In this document: positions 26,271-35,438 of the stretch, piece by piece
Numbering within the stretch: the stretch's first letter is position 1
How the letters are laid out: each line of letters begins with the position of its first letter
Assembly (NCBI GenBank): GCA_047518265.1
Contig: JAKZRG010000060.1
Span: forward strand, 62,001 to 126,000
Direction: 5' to 3'
DNA length: 64,000 bases
DNA from: Oceanospirillum sp047518265
GTDB taxonomy: Bacteria; Pseudomonadota; Gammaproteobacteria; Pseudomonadales; Halomonadaceae
Made by a program: the position numbers and the translations under genes
The notes under the pieces: generated by a model
Database searches by the model: none
What the model saw: only the letters and a program-made list of their open reading frames with translations
What the model was told of the DNA's origin: nothing

Positions 26271-26915
26271 TTATGCCTCTACCACGTTAGTCAGTTCAGT
26301 AACACCTGCGATAGATGAGGTGACCTTGTCGCCTTGCTTAACAGGATGACGGTTGCCCGGGAAACCCACAGCAATAGCGTCGCCCGGTTGCAGCGTCATA
26401 ATGTAAGAGATCGTGCTGATCAGTTCAGCAACACCACGGTGCAGATCACTAACAGACTGCTCGCCTACGGTTTCGCCGTTAACCTGAGTCACTACGGTCA
26501 GGGCTTGTGGATCGGCTACATCGCTAGCAGAAGCAACAGCTGCACCGATAGGAGCACTTCCGTCTAGGCATTTGCCTTTGATATCAGGACGATAGTAGCT
26601 TTTCTCTGGTAGAGAGAAGTCATGCATCAGGGTATAACCGGCAACGTATTTCAGGGCATCTTCTGCGCTGGTACGACAGCATTCTTCACCGAAAACAACG
26701 GTCAGGCTTGCACCTACTACCAGAGTTTCTTCCTGCCATTCGATGGATGCACCGTCGGTGTTCCAAGTGTTATGAGGCTTGAAGTACAGTACCGGCTGAG
26801 TCGGTGCACTTTTGTACGGCGCTTCATTAAACGTCGCATTCAGATCTTGTAGCTGTTGCTGGTCGTTCAGTGCGACACAAACCAGCTTCCCTTTTACGAT
26901 AGGGTTAGTACTCAT
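26271..26915 (-). CDS. hpaG1: HpaG N-terminal-type subunit, fumarylacetoacetate hydrolase family
   Basis: 214 residues, corresponding to the N-terminal half of fused HpaG. It has ASIEWQEETLVVGASLTVVF, the FAH-like YTLMHDFSLPEKSYYRP and QPGDAIAVGFPG. It is more divergent and shorter than HpaG2, as expected for this half. The two probably form a complex that carries out the decarboxylase/isomerase steps before HpaH. Confidence 0.87.
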   Translation of the reverse strand: MSTNPIVKGKLVCVALNDQQQLQDLNATFNEAPYKSAPTQPVLYFKPHNTWNTDGASIEWQEETLVVGASLTVVFGEECCRTSAEDALKYVAGYTLMHDFSLPEKSYYRPDIKGKCLDGSAPIGAAVASASDVADPQALTVVTQVNGETVGEQSVSDLHRGVAELISTISYIMTLQPGDAIAVGFPGNRHPVKQGDKVTSSIAGVTELTNVVEA

Positions 26916-27006
26916 TGGCTCTATCCTATAAATTTTCTATTAGATGCATTGTCAGGGTTATGGATTGGCGCTCACTGAATGTCTTTAACTCAGTCAGCGC
27001 ACAACA

Positions 27007-27822
27007 TTAATAACCGCTGGATACAGGAGCTTTAGCTTCTGTTGCACCTTCATTATTTGATTTAAATGATTCTGCGAGCTGCTTAGCACCGTTGCTTAAC
27101 AGCAAAGTATCCACACCAACACCGACAAAGCGGGCACCTACTTCAACATAGTGCTGAGCTTTGGCTGGGTTAATACACAGCAAACCTGCCGCTTTACCGG
27201 CTGCAGTGATGGTACGAATACCGTTTTCAATGGCTTCAACGACTTCAGGGTGATCGGGATTACCGATATGCCCCATAGAAGCAGACAGATCAGACGGGCC
27301 AATAAAGACCGCATCAACACCGTCAATAGCCGCAATTTCTGCCAGATTAGACATGGCAGTGGTAGTTTCAGCTTGTACGATCAGACAGATTTCATCATTT
27401 GCCTTTTGCAGGTAACCGGGGATACGATTCCAGTTAGCCGCACGGGCCAGAGAACTGCCCAAACCACGAATCCCTTGAGGCGGATAACGTACCGCCTGCA
27501 CTAATTCTTTGGCTTGTTCTGGTGTATCCACCATAGGCACCAGCACGGTTTGTGCGCCAATATCCAAGATCTGCTTCAGCAGCGCAGTGCGACCTTCCAC
27601 CGGACGAATAATCGGCGAGACATCGTAAGGCGCCATCGCTTGCAGGTGTGTGGTCATGGCATTCAGATCAAACGGCGCATGTTCACCGTCAATCAACACC
27701 CAATCAAAGCCAGAGCCAGCACAGATCTCTGCACAAGCACCGCCAGGCAGACCCAGCCATAAACCCCATTGGGTTTGACCGTCTTTTAGACCCTGCTTAA
27801 ATTTGTTTTTTGGCAATTCCAT
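27007..27822 (-). CDS. hpaI: 4-hydroxy-2-oxoheptanedioate aldolase
   Basis: Class II aldolase that splits 4-hydroxy-2-oxoheptanedioate to pyruvate and succinate semialdehyde, the last step of the pathway. 271 residues (E. coli 262). It has WGLWLGLPGGACAEICAGSG, DWVLIDGEHAPFD with the general-base His, the metal ligands in QAETTTAM and VDAVFIGPSDLSASMG. The C-terminus is slightly extended (EGATEAKAPVSSGY). Lies between hpaH and hpaG1 in the same operon. Confidence 0.92.
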   Translation of the reverse strand: MELPKNKFKQGLKDGQTQWGLWLGLPGGACAEICAGSGFDWVLIDGEHAPFDLNAMTTHLQAMAPYDVSPIIRPVEGRTALLKQILDIGAQTVLVPMVDTPEQAKELVQAVRYPPQGIRGLGSSLARAANWNRIPGYLQKANDEICLIVQAETTTAMSNLAEIAAIDGVDAVFIGPSDLSASMGHIGNPDHPEVVEAIENGIRTITAAGKAAGLLCINPAKAQHYVEVGARFVGVGVDTLLLSNGAKQLAESFKSNNEGATEAKAPVSSGY

Positions 27823-27855
27823 CGTTTTGTTCTCTTTCTCTAAATAGGCTCTAGT

Positions 27856-28659
27856 TTAGACAAAACGTGCCGTTACGCTGCCCAGAGGACCGAAATCAGC
27901 GTGTACCGTGTCACCCGCTTTAACAGGCACAGGGCGTGTAAATGAACCCGAAAGGATAAATTGACCCGGTTCCAGACCCACACCGTGCGGTGCAAAACGC
28001 TTACATACCCAAGAGATACCGTTTGCAGGGTTACCCAGAACACCCGCAGCAACACCGGTTTCTTCAATCTGACCGTTCAGATACAACAGACCACCAGCCC
28101 AACGCAGATCAATTTCAGAAGGCTTAACCGGACGACCACCAAAGATCACACCCGCATTTGCTGCGTTATCGGAAATAGTGTCGTATACCTTACGGGTATA
28201 ACCGGTTTCAGGATCAGTACGCAGGCAACGGGCATCGATCAGTTCCATGGCTGGAATGACATAATCCGTAGCATTCAGTACATCAAAAATAGTAACGTTT
28301 TCGCCAGACAGAGGCTCTTTCAGTACAAAACCCAGTTCCACTTCAATACGCGGATCAAGGAAATCAGAGGCTTTAATTTCTGCTGCATCAGGAAAGAACA
28401 TAGACTCCAACAGTACACCGTAATCAGGCGTATCAATCTTGGAAGCCATCTGCATCGCACGAGACGTCAGACCAATCTTATAACCGCGAACACTGTCACC
28501 TTCAGCAATCTTACGATCAACCCAGCACTTCTGGATGGCATAAGCGTCATCCATATCCATATTAGGATAATCCAGTGTTAATGCTGGAATCTGTTTACGG
28601 TCGTTTTCTGCTTGATATAGACGATCTGCTGCGCTTTTGATTTGGTCTTGAGTCAACAT
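27856..28659 (-). CDS. hpaH: 2-oxo-hept-4-ene-1,7-dioate hydratase
   Basis: Adds water to 2-oxo-hept-4-ene-1,7-dioate ahead of HpaI. The ATG at 28659 gives 267 residues, exactly the E. coli HpaH length, and has GGAA six bases before it; a longer open frame begins 17 codons earlier. It has YAIQKCWVDRKIAEGDSVRGYKIGLTSRAMQ, DPRIEVELGFVL with metal-binding acidic residues and GLEPGQFILSGSFT. First gene of the hpa operon. No hpaD, hpaB/C or hpaR gene is adjacent. Confidence 0.92.
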   Translation of the reverse strand: MLTQDQIKSAADRLYQAENDRKQIPALTLDYPNMDMDDAYAIQKCWVDRKIAEGDSVRGYKIGLTSRAMQMASKIDTPDYGVLLESMFFPDAAEIKASDFLDPRIEVELGFVLKEPLSGENVTIFDVLNATDYVIPAMELIDARCLRTDPETGYTRKVYDTISDNAANAGVIFGGRPVKPSEIDLRWAGGLLYLNGQIEETGVAAGVLGNPANGISWVCKRFAPHGVGLEPGQFILSGSFTRPVPVKAGDTVHADFGPLGSVTARFV

Positions 28660-28858
28660 AGCGTATTCCAAATTAATGAATAGTGGTGGATATGCTCTGG
28701 CCAAAGCCATGTTGTTTCATATCACGATGACCCTATTAGATAATATATTAATTAATATGTTAAGTATTTTTTGAGAAAAAATCATAAATAAGCCTAATAC
28801 TTGACCTAAGGCACTGATATAAAAGCTCTCTTGATGATAGATCGGAAGTCAGAATAGA

Positions 28859-28882
28859 GAGGCTATTTCAGAAAATAACCTC
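28859..28882 (-). terminator. Hairpin between rnz and hpaH
   Basis: GAGGCTATTT (28859-28868) pairs with AAATAACCTC (28873-28882), one G-T pair. It lies upstream of hpaH and downstream of nothing on its strand except rnz, whose 3' end is further along, so it may be a leader element for rnz; function unclear. Confidence 0.3.
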
Positions 28883-28965
28883 TAAAAACCTTCTAAGGTA
28901 AAAACGAAGGCCTTAAATCACTTATGTTCGAGCCATCAAAGTATCACTCTTTTAAAGCTCCCCCC

Positions 28966-29952
28966 TTAATGCCCATCAAACAAAAACAACTTCCCCTCTC
29001 GATCTAACTGATAGCAGTCAAAGTCATTAGCCAAAAACAGTGTTCCTTGATAATACTGCCGAGCTTCATCCGCAATTTCCATTATGGAACGATCTCGTTT
29101 CTTGCGAGGATGATTCAGGTAACGAGGGCTAAAGTGGGTCAAGATCAGGTTGGGTAGTTGTTGCTGTTCCGCAAACTTAGCCACTCTTTCAGCACTGCTA
29201 TGCTGAGGTTCTGGTCCTACCTGTTGTAAGACATCTTCGGTATAGGTGGCTTCATGGATCAACAGGTTAGTCCCCTGACAGGCTTCGCTTAGGAGATCGG
29301 GTTGATCATTATCCCCTGCAACCACCAGCGATCTTGCCTGCCAAGATGGCTCTGTGTAGTCCACGCTTTTTAAAACTCTGCTTTCTCCGGCAATCAGAGG
29401 CAGAGAGACATCTTGCCCTTGTTGTAATAAACCATAATGAGCCCCTGTGGTAACGCCTTCTGAGCGAAGTTTATCCACATCCAGACGTTTCGGGATATTG
29501 ATCTCTTCCAAACGATAAGCCCAGCTGGGTACACGATGACTTAAAGGATGGGCGGTGATCCGTAGATTGGCTTTCTCTAGTAATAGACCTGAGGAGACAG
29601 GAACAAATTCCAAAGGATAGTTAATTTGTAATTCGGTAAATTGAATGACAGCTTGCAGATATTGCCATATTTCTGGTGGGCCAACCAAAGTCAGTGGTTC
29701 GGTACGGCCATTAAGCTGACAAGATGCCAGTAACCCTGGCAGGCCATAACAGTGATCACCGTGTATATGGGTTATCAACACGACGCTTAGTTTTTGTGGC
29801 GACAAAGGAACGCGTAATAGCTGATGTTGTGTCGCTTCACCGCAGTCCACCAAGACCCAGTGCTTCCCCCTGTCAGGTTGAACCGCTGTTGCACTGACAT
29901 TACGCTGACGGCTGGGTGCTCCAGATGCCGTACCTAAAAATGTTATCTGCAA
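28966..29952 (-). CDS. rnz: Ribonuclease Z
   Basis: Zinc endonuclease that removes the 3' trailer from tRNA precursors. 328 residues. The metallo-beta-lactamase motif HIHGDH is at residues 62-67, preceded by VDCGEATQHQLLR; later metal ligands are in VVAGDN, IHEATY and ILTHFSPRY. PGLLASCQLNGR follows the metal motif as in the short bacterial ElaC type. It is unrelated in function to the flanking operons. Confidence 0.93.
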   Translation of the reverse strand: MQITFLGTASGAPSRQRNVSATAVQPDRGKHWVLVDCGEATQHQLLRVPLSPQKLSVVLITHIHGDHCYGLPGLLASCQLNGRTEPLTLVGPPEIWQYLQAVIQFTELQINYPLEFVPVSSGLLLEKANLRITAHPLSHRVPSWAYRLEEINIPKRLDVDKLRSEGVTTGAHYGLLQQGQDVSLPLIAGESRVLKSVDYTEPSWQARSLVVAGDNDQPDLLSEACQGTNLLIHEATYTEDVLQQVGPEPQHSSAERVAKFAEQQQLPNLILTHFSPRYLNHPRKKRDRSIMEIADEARQYYQGTLFLANDFDCYQLDREGKLFLFDGH

Positions 29953-30140
29953 AAAATAACTCCTTGTATCAACTGGTTACCTTAAGACATACCTAGAAAA
30001 CCTATAACACAAAGACCATCTAACGAACAGCAATAAGGGTAGGGTATAAAATAAAGAGGAGGTTCGATGAAGAAGGGGAAACCAGCCACCAGGCTAACAG
30101 AATAGTGTAAGGCATGGCTCATGCCCTAAATAAAAAATCA

Positions 30141-30160
30141 GGCCATCTAATAAGATGGCC
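30141..30160 (-). terminator. Terminator after the BCCT-like gene
   Basis: GGCCATCT (30141-30148) and AGATGGCC (30153-30160) form a perfect 8-bp stem; on the minus strand it is followed by TGATTTTTTATTT. About 55 bases after the stop codon. Confidence 0.85.
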
Positions 30161-30214
30161 CGCTAAACTTAGGAGTCGTTTAAGTTTAAAAAAGGTTTGA
30201 GCTTAAAGTCAGAT

Positions 30215-31354
30215 TTAGCCTCCTAGCGGTTGCATAGAGAACTGGCTCTGTCTTTTGAACAGCATCATATAAATCATAGCGTATAGAGCAATTACCAACA
30301 GACCAACCCATTCAATTGCAAACGGTGTGAACTGATACAGTAGGATTAAACCGTACATGGCGACAAAGTTACCGATGATATATTTCGTGCGACCAAAGCG
30401 CTCAACGGTAATATCCATATTGCTGGTATATAAGCGGATCAAGGAATCCAATGAATTGATCACAAAGATGGTTCCAACGACAACCATTGCCAGTTTCATC
30501 ATCTCTACGATTTCCAGAGCATTACTGTGGTAGTAGTAAAGTACCGAGAACCAAAGCGCTAACGGAATAGACGGAATGGTTAACAGGGCCAGACACAGCT
30601 GCCATGTTTTCAGACCACCCACAAAACGTGCTACAAACTGACCAATCATGATGCTCCAAGAGAACCACCAGAAAAGGTAAAATTCATGATAATCAGAAAT
30701 CGGCAGAACAAAGTGATCTAAGTTAGTAAAGTAACCGCCAATATTAGATACAGTGCTTGCCAACTCACCTAACCCAAGACCGTCTGCACTAAACATCACT
30801 GCTACAATTAGCGCCAAAAACAGCCAGGTAGAAGCCACACTCAGGATAGCCACATAGCGGATATCCGTACTGGACATGATTGCCAGAAATACCACGACAG
30901 CCACTAAGCCAAAACGAGCAACATCTGAAATACCTTCCACATAGGTCGGTAAATAAGACAGGAACAAGAAACCAGTAAAGGCACAGGTCGCAATCACAAT
31001 AATATTGTTAAGCACCTTCACAAAGGGAATTTCAAACAGCTTGACCTTAGGCTCTATGACACAGAAATAAAAGGTGGTCAAAAAGTAAAACGCCCAGACC
31101 AAACCACCCCAGAAACCAAACTCAATGGCCAGCGGATTGGTAAATTGGTAGGCCTCTTCTGTGGCATAGGTCGGAAACTCACTCAGAGGGAACATAATCA
31201 GTCCCACATCCAAGCCTGAGGTAAACAAAATAGCGATAAAGGTAAACAAGCTGCTGGGAATCGCTCCCTTACAGATAATATTACGGCCTTTAACGACAAT
31301 AAATGCCGATGTCAGTAACGTCACAATAATAGCGACGGAAAGAATAGTAGTCAT
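30215..31354 (-). CDS. Short BCCT-like transporter, probably for choline or betaine
   Basis: A 379-residue membrane protein with about ten hydrophobic segments. ILFTSGLDVGLIMFPLSEFP near residues 40-60 resembles the BCCT helix with GMGIGLMFYGVAEP, and HEFYLFWWFSWSIMIGQFVARF near 225-245 resembles the BCCT tryptophan box WAWWISWSPFVGLFIARI. Ordinary BCCT proteins have twelve helices and more than 500 residues, so this is a shortened, divergent member. The gene follows betB and betA on the same strand, which suggests choline or betaine as substrate. It ends in a strong terminator. Confidence 0.7.
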   Translation of the reverse strand: MTTILSVAIIVTLLTSAFIVVKGRNIICKGAIPSSLFTFIAILFTSGLDVGLIMFPLSEFPTYATEEAYQFTNPLAIEFGFWGGLVWAFYFLTTFYFCVIEPKVKLFEIPFVKVLNNIIVIATCAFTGFLFLSYLPTYVEGISDVARFGLVAVVVFLAIMSSTDIRYVAILSVASTWLFLALIVAVMFSADGLGLGELASTVSNIGGYFTNLDHFVLPISDYHEFYLFWWFSWSIMIGQFVARFVGGLKTWQLCLALLTIPSIPLALWFSVLYYYHSNALEIVEMMKLAMVVVGTIFVINSLDSLIRLYTSNMDITVERFGRTKYIIGNFVAMYGLILLYQFTPFAIEWVGLLVIALYAMIYMMLFKRQSQFSMQPLGG

Positions 31355-31625
31355 AACCGGAGAGCTCCGTTGTTATTTTAATATCTAAGTAATCTCTAAT
31401 AACATGATGCAATATCATTAGAGCTTAGGGTGGTAACTTTGCCTTCAAAGGACGGTTATTTAATTGTCTGGTCATAACATCAGCACCTTTATTGTTTTTG
31501 GCAGTTTTGCTGTGTATTAGAGAATCCGTTTTGACACCTAAACAAATCTATTTTGATCTTCTCCGACCTGCAGCCGGAGAAGGCTTTGTCTAGGTTTAAC
31601 GGGCTTATGTTTAACGAGGTCTAGA

Positions 31626-33326
31626 TCAACTTAAAAGCGGACGTTTAGGATCTTGCAGTCGTTGACGGTGCAGCCACTGCTCATCGATCCATACCGGCGC
31701 ATTGGTGGTATCCAATGCCGATTGATTCAGAATCATATCCGCTGCTTTTTCTGCCACCATAATGCTTGGCGCATTTAGGTTGCCGTTTGTAATGATCGGG
31801 AAGATAGAGGAGTCCACCACTCGCAGTGACTCAATACCTCGTACACGGCATTGGCTATCCAGTACGGCCATAGCGTCATCATCCGATCCCATTTTGCAGG
31901 TACAGGATGGGTGATAAGCACTTTCGACGTTCTGTTTTACCCAAGCATCTATCTCAGCATCGGTTTGTACTTTCAGGCTGGGTTGAATCTCATCACCACG
32001 GTATTGATCCATAGCTGGCTGATTCAGGATTTCCCGTGTTAAACGGATGCAATCCCGCCAATCCTGCTTATCCTGCTCTGTACCGATGTAATTAAAAATA
32101 ATGCCGGGTTTATCGTGAGGGTTAGCAGATTTGATCCAAACACGACCACGGGATTCTGGTTTATTAGGGCCCACATGCACTTGAAAGCCATGACCATCAA
32201 AAGCCGCTTGTCCGTCATAACGCATAGCCGCAGGCAAGAAATGGAATTGAATATTGGGCCACTTAAGACCCGCTCTTGAGCGGATAAAGGCACAAGATTC
32301 AAAGTGGTTGGTGGCTCCTAGGCCATCTCGGAATAAGATCCAGCGAGTGCCTATCATTCCTTTACTAATCAGACCTAACTTACTGTTTAGAGAGATGGGT
32401 TGTTTGCAATGGAACTGGAAATAGACTTCCAGATGATCCTGTAGATTCTCACCTACACCGGGTAGATCATGAGTGACCTCAACTCCGGCATCACGCAATA
32501 CTCCCGCAGGCCCAACACCAGATAATTGCAACAGCTGAGGTGAACCGATAGAACCTGCTGATAACAGCACTTCCTTATTGGCTTTCACCTGAATAATGGA
32601 ACCCTTTTTCTCGTACTCGACACCAACCGCTTGTTTATCCTGCAGCAGTACCTTACGAGTTAAGACGCCAGAGATCAGCGTTAGATTAGGTCGCTTCAGA
32701 GCCCGACGCAGATAAACGTTAGACGTGGACGCTCTAACCCCTTTTTTAACGGTCATATGCATGGGGCCAAATCCCTCCTGCTGATAACCGTTATAGTCGT
32801 TGGTCGTGGGGTAACCGGCATCTTCTCCCGCATCAATAAAGGCTTGATATAAAGGGTTCAGCTTCATATCGTTGCCATTACAAGTGGCTAACGGGCCATC
32901 ACTACCCCGGTACTGATCGGAGCCTTGGGACCAACTTTCAGCCTTACGAAAGTAAGGTAAGCATTCCTGATAACTCCAGCCTGTAGCGCCCTCTTCAACC
33001 CATTGATCGAAATCACAGGCGTGACCACGGACATACACCATACCGTTAATGGATGAACCACCGCCTAAAACCTTGCCGCGGGGACAATGCAAAACACGAC
33101 CATCAAGACCCGGTTCTGGCTCTGACTCAAACTGCCAAGCATATTTTTCCGTATTCATGGGGTATGACAGCGCCGTTGGCATCTGAATAAAGATGCTTTT
33201 ATCACTACCACCGGCTTCCAATAGCAGTACTTGATATTGACCACTCTCACTCAATCGATCCGCTAGGACACAACCCGCTGATCCTGCACCGACAATGATA
33301 TAGTCGTATTGTTTGTTATTGCTCAT
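31626..33326 (-). CDS. betA: Choline dehydrogenase
   Basis: FAD enzyme of the GMC oxidoreductase family that oxidises choline to betaine aldehyde at the membrane. 566 residues (E. coli 556). The FAD-binding motif YIIVGAGSAGCVLADRLSESG is at residues 8-28, PRGKVLGGGSSINGMVYVRG is the GMC signature, and the C-terminal AYHPSCTCKMGSDDDAM includes the catalytic His; NGNLNAPSIMVAEKAADMI is typical of BetA. It follows betB after an 84-base gap with a hairpin. Confidence 0.93.
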   Translation of the reverse strand: MSNNKQYDYIIVGAGSAGCVLADRLSESGQYQVLLLEAGGSDKSIFIQMPTALSYPMNTEKYAWQFESEPEPGLDGRVLHCPRGKVLGGGSSINGMVYVRGHACDFDQWVEEGATGWSYQECLPYFRKAESWSQGSDQYRGSDGPLATCNGNDMKLNPLYQAFIDAGEDAGYPTTNDYNGYQQEGFGPMHMTVKKGVRASTSNVYLRRALKRPNLTLISGVLTRKVLLQDKQAVGVEYEKKGSIIQVKANKEVLLSAGSIGSPQLLQLSGVGPAGVLRDAGVEVTHDLPGVGENLQDHLEVYFQFHCKQPISLNSKLGLISKGMIGTRWILFRDGLGATNHFESCAFIRSRAGLKWPNIQFHFLPAAMRYDGQAAFDGHGFQVHVGPNKPESRGRVWIKSANPHDKPGIIFNYIGTEQDKQDWRDCIRLTREILNQPAMDQYRGDEIQPSLKVQTDAEIDAWVKQNVESAYHPSCTCKMGSDDDAMAVLDSQCRVRGIESLRVVDSSIFPIITNGNLNAPSIMVAEKAADMILNQSALDTTNAPVWIDEQWLHRQRLQDPKRPLLS

Positions 33327-33357
33327 ACCGATCGCTCATAGATAAACAGGGAGTTGA

Positions 33358-33385
33358 GAGAGCCCTTGGTATAGCAAGGGCTCTC
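33358..33385 (-). promoter_or_regulatory. Intra-operon hairpin between betB and betA
   Basis: GAGAGCCCTTG pairs perfectly with CAAGGGCTCTC around six bases. No T run follows on the minus strand, so attenuation or mRNA protection is more likely than full termination. Confidence 0.5.
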
Positions 33386-33410
33386 TTCAGTAATCCTTTT
33401 CTAGAAAGCC

Positions 33411-34871
33411 TTACTCGTAGGGGCAGTCCACGTCGCCCAATTCAATAAAGACACTCTTGTTTTGGGTATAGTGATTCAGAGTCTCTATACCGTTTTCACG
33501 ACCTAAACCGGACTGTTTATAACCACCTACCGGCATCTCAGCCGGAGATGCGCCCCAAGTATTGATCCAGCAGATACCTGCCTGCATCTGTGCAATGACT
33601 CCGTGAGCTCGTGAGAAATCTTTGGTAAAGACACCCGCAGCCAGACCAAACTCTGTATCGTTGGCACGACGTACTACTTCGTCCTCATCACTGAATTTCA
33701 GGATGGACATTACAGGGCCAAAGATCTCATCCGTGACATTGATCATGCCGTCAGTACAGTCGGCAAAGACGGTAGGCTTAACAAAATTACCTTGATCAAG
33801 ACCCGCTCCAGTGGCTCTTTCACCACCACAAACCAAACGAGCACCGGCCTCTTTAGCACCTTCAATATAACCCAGTACTTTTTCCATATGATCACTGGAG
33901 ATCAGAGCACCAATCTGAGTATTGATATCCGTCGGATCACCAATAATCAGACGCTCCGTGCGTTGCTGAACCTGGCTGATAAATTCGTCATAAAGGCTGT
34001 CATGGACAAAAACCCGTGTACCGTTTGTGCAGACTTCGCCTTGGGTATAAAAGTTGGCTAACATGGCACCGGAGACTGCGTTATTAAGATCCGCATCACC
34101 AAATACAATCAGAGGAGATTTACCGCCCAGCTCCATGGTGACTTGCTTTAAACTGCCCGCCGCATCGGTCATCACTTTTTTACCGGTACCGCACTCGCCG
34201 GTAAAAGAAACCTTAGCGATCTCAGGATGACGTGACAGCGCTTGCCCCGCCCGATAATCCCCTTGCACCACATTGAAAACACCATCCGGCAGACCGGCTT
34301 CGGTGAAAATTTCCGCAAGCTTAAGAGCCGTTAAAGGGGTTTCTTCCGAGGGTTTAAAGATCATGGCATTACCGGCCGCCAATGCTGGGCCAGCCTTCCA
34401 CATAGCAATCTGGATAGGGTAGTTCCAGGCGCCAATACCGGCGCAAACACCTAAAGGCTCACGACGACTGTAAAAGAAATTACTGCCACCAAGATCTTGC
34501 TGCTGACCGTGTAAACTGGCCGCAAGGCCGGCGTAATATTCAATAACATCCGCACCTGTAGCGATATCCACACAATTAGCTTCTTGCAGCGGCTTACCCG
34601 TATCTTGAACCTCCAACAGCGCCAGCTCATCATTGCGTTCACGCAACAGGGCTACGGCCTTCTGTAAGATACGGCCTCTCTCCATACCATTCATGGCAGA
34701 CCAAACTTGAAAACCCTGTTTTGCCGATTCAACCGCCGCATCCACATCGACAAGTGAAGCCTGCTGCACCTGAGCTAATACTTCTCCGGTGGCAGGGTTT
34801 AGGGTTTCAAATGTTTCATCTGATGTCGCATTTTGATAACGACCATGAATATAAAGAGATACTTGTTGCAT
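33411..34871 (-). CDS. betB: Betaine aldehyde dehydrogenase
   Basis: NAD-linked enzyme oxidising betaine aldehyde to glycine betaine, an osmoprotectant. 486 residues (E. coli 490). It has IGAWNYPIQIAMWKAGPALAAG, VTMELGGKSPLIVFGDAD with the catalytic Glu, and GEVCTNGTRVFVH with Cys281. First gene of the bet group here. No betI repressor gene is adjacent, and betaine transporters proXWV are absent. Confidence 0.95.
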   Translation of the reverse strand: MQQVSLYIHGRYQNATSDETFETLNPATGEVLAQVQQASLVDVDAAVESAKQGFQVWSAMNGMERGRILQKAVALLRERNDELALLEVQDTGKPLQEANCVDIATGADVIEYYAGLAASLHGQQQDLGGSNFFYSRREPLGVCAGIGAWNYPIQIAMWKAGPALAAGNAMIFKPSEETPLTALKLAEIFTEAGLPDGVFNVVQGDYRAGQALSRHPEIAKVSFTGECGTGKKVMTDAAGSLKQVTMELGGKSPLIVFGDADLNNAVSGAMLANFYTQGEVCTNGTRVFVHDSLYDEFISQVQQRTERLIIGDPTDINTQIGALISSDHMEKVLGYIEGAKEAGARLVCGGERATGAGLDQGNFVKPTVFADCTDGMINVTDEIFGPVMSILKFSDEDEVVRRANDTEFGLAAGVFTKDFSRAHGVIAQMQAGICWINTWGASPAEMPVGGYKQSGLGRENGIETLNHYTQNKSVFIELGDVDCPYE

Positions 34872-35438
34872 CGATAAAAGCCTTGTCTGAATTACTTATA
34901 ATAATTTCATTAATTACTCTTTATATTAAAAAAGTATAGAAACAGCCCTGATAAGCCATTAAGCCAGCTGGATGACTCTATCTTTTTCAGCGAGTAATTG
35001 ATGAAATCATATTAAGAGCCCTGTTCAATTAGGGTCAAACAGTCAATTCTTTTCCGTTTGCATAAGCAGAGCTTATGGGAGGCAGGCAGCCGAGTAAAAT
35101 CTTGAATAAAAAAAGTTAAATCAAGATTATTTATCACCATAAAATGGACCTAAATAGAAAAACAAACACATCTAGAAAAGACAATAAATCCTTTTAAAAC
35201 ACACAGATAGCCATAAAAATATACCTTGACATGACAATCACCACCAACAAAATATAAGTCACCATCAATTCAAAACAAGAGAAAAAGACCTTCTTTAAAC
35301 AATGGATATTGGCCTTTTATTTTTTAATAAACTCTGGACAATCAATGTCTTTTAGCGCCAGCAAGCATCAATAGATGTCGTAAACAGTCATATTAATAGC
35401 TCTAATATTTATAGCAAAAAAGTTTGTGCACTGAAAAA
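34872..35438. promoter_or_regulatory. 567-base gap upstream of betB
   Basis: Very AT-rich. It should hold the betB promoter near 34880-34930 (TTATAA on the minus strand at about 34895) and the terminator of the upstream signalling operon. I see no gene, no BetI-like operator and no known RNA fold. Confidence 0.4.
35284..35317 (-). terminator. Possible terminator of the PotD-like/GGDEF-EAL operon
   Basis: On the minus strand AAAGGCC and GGTCTTT can pair (one G-T) around a 20-base loop, followed by TTCTC after a run of T. The stem is weak. Confidence 0.35.

Noticed and set aside
27961..28581. 206-codon plus-strand ORF
   Set aside because: Lies wholly antisense to hpaH; peptide is Thr/Arg/Asn-rich without motifs.
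30067..30105. 12-codon ORF with a strong GAGGAGG ribosome site, possible leader peptide
   Set aside because: No plus-strand gene follows it, and a minus-strand terminator lies just beyond, so there is nothing for it to regulate.
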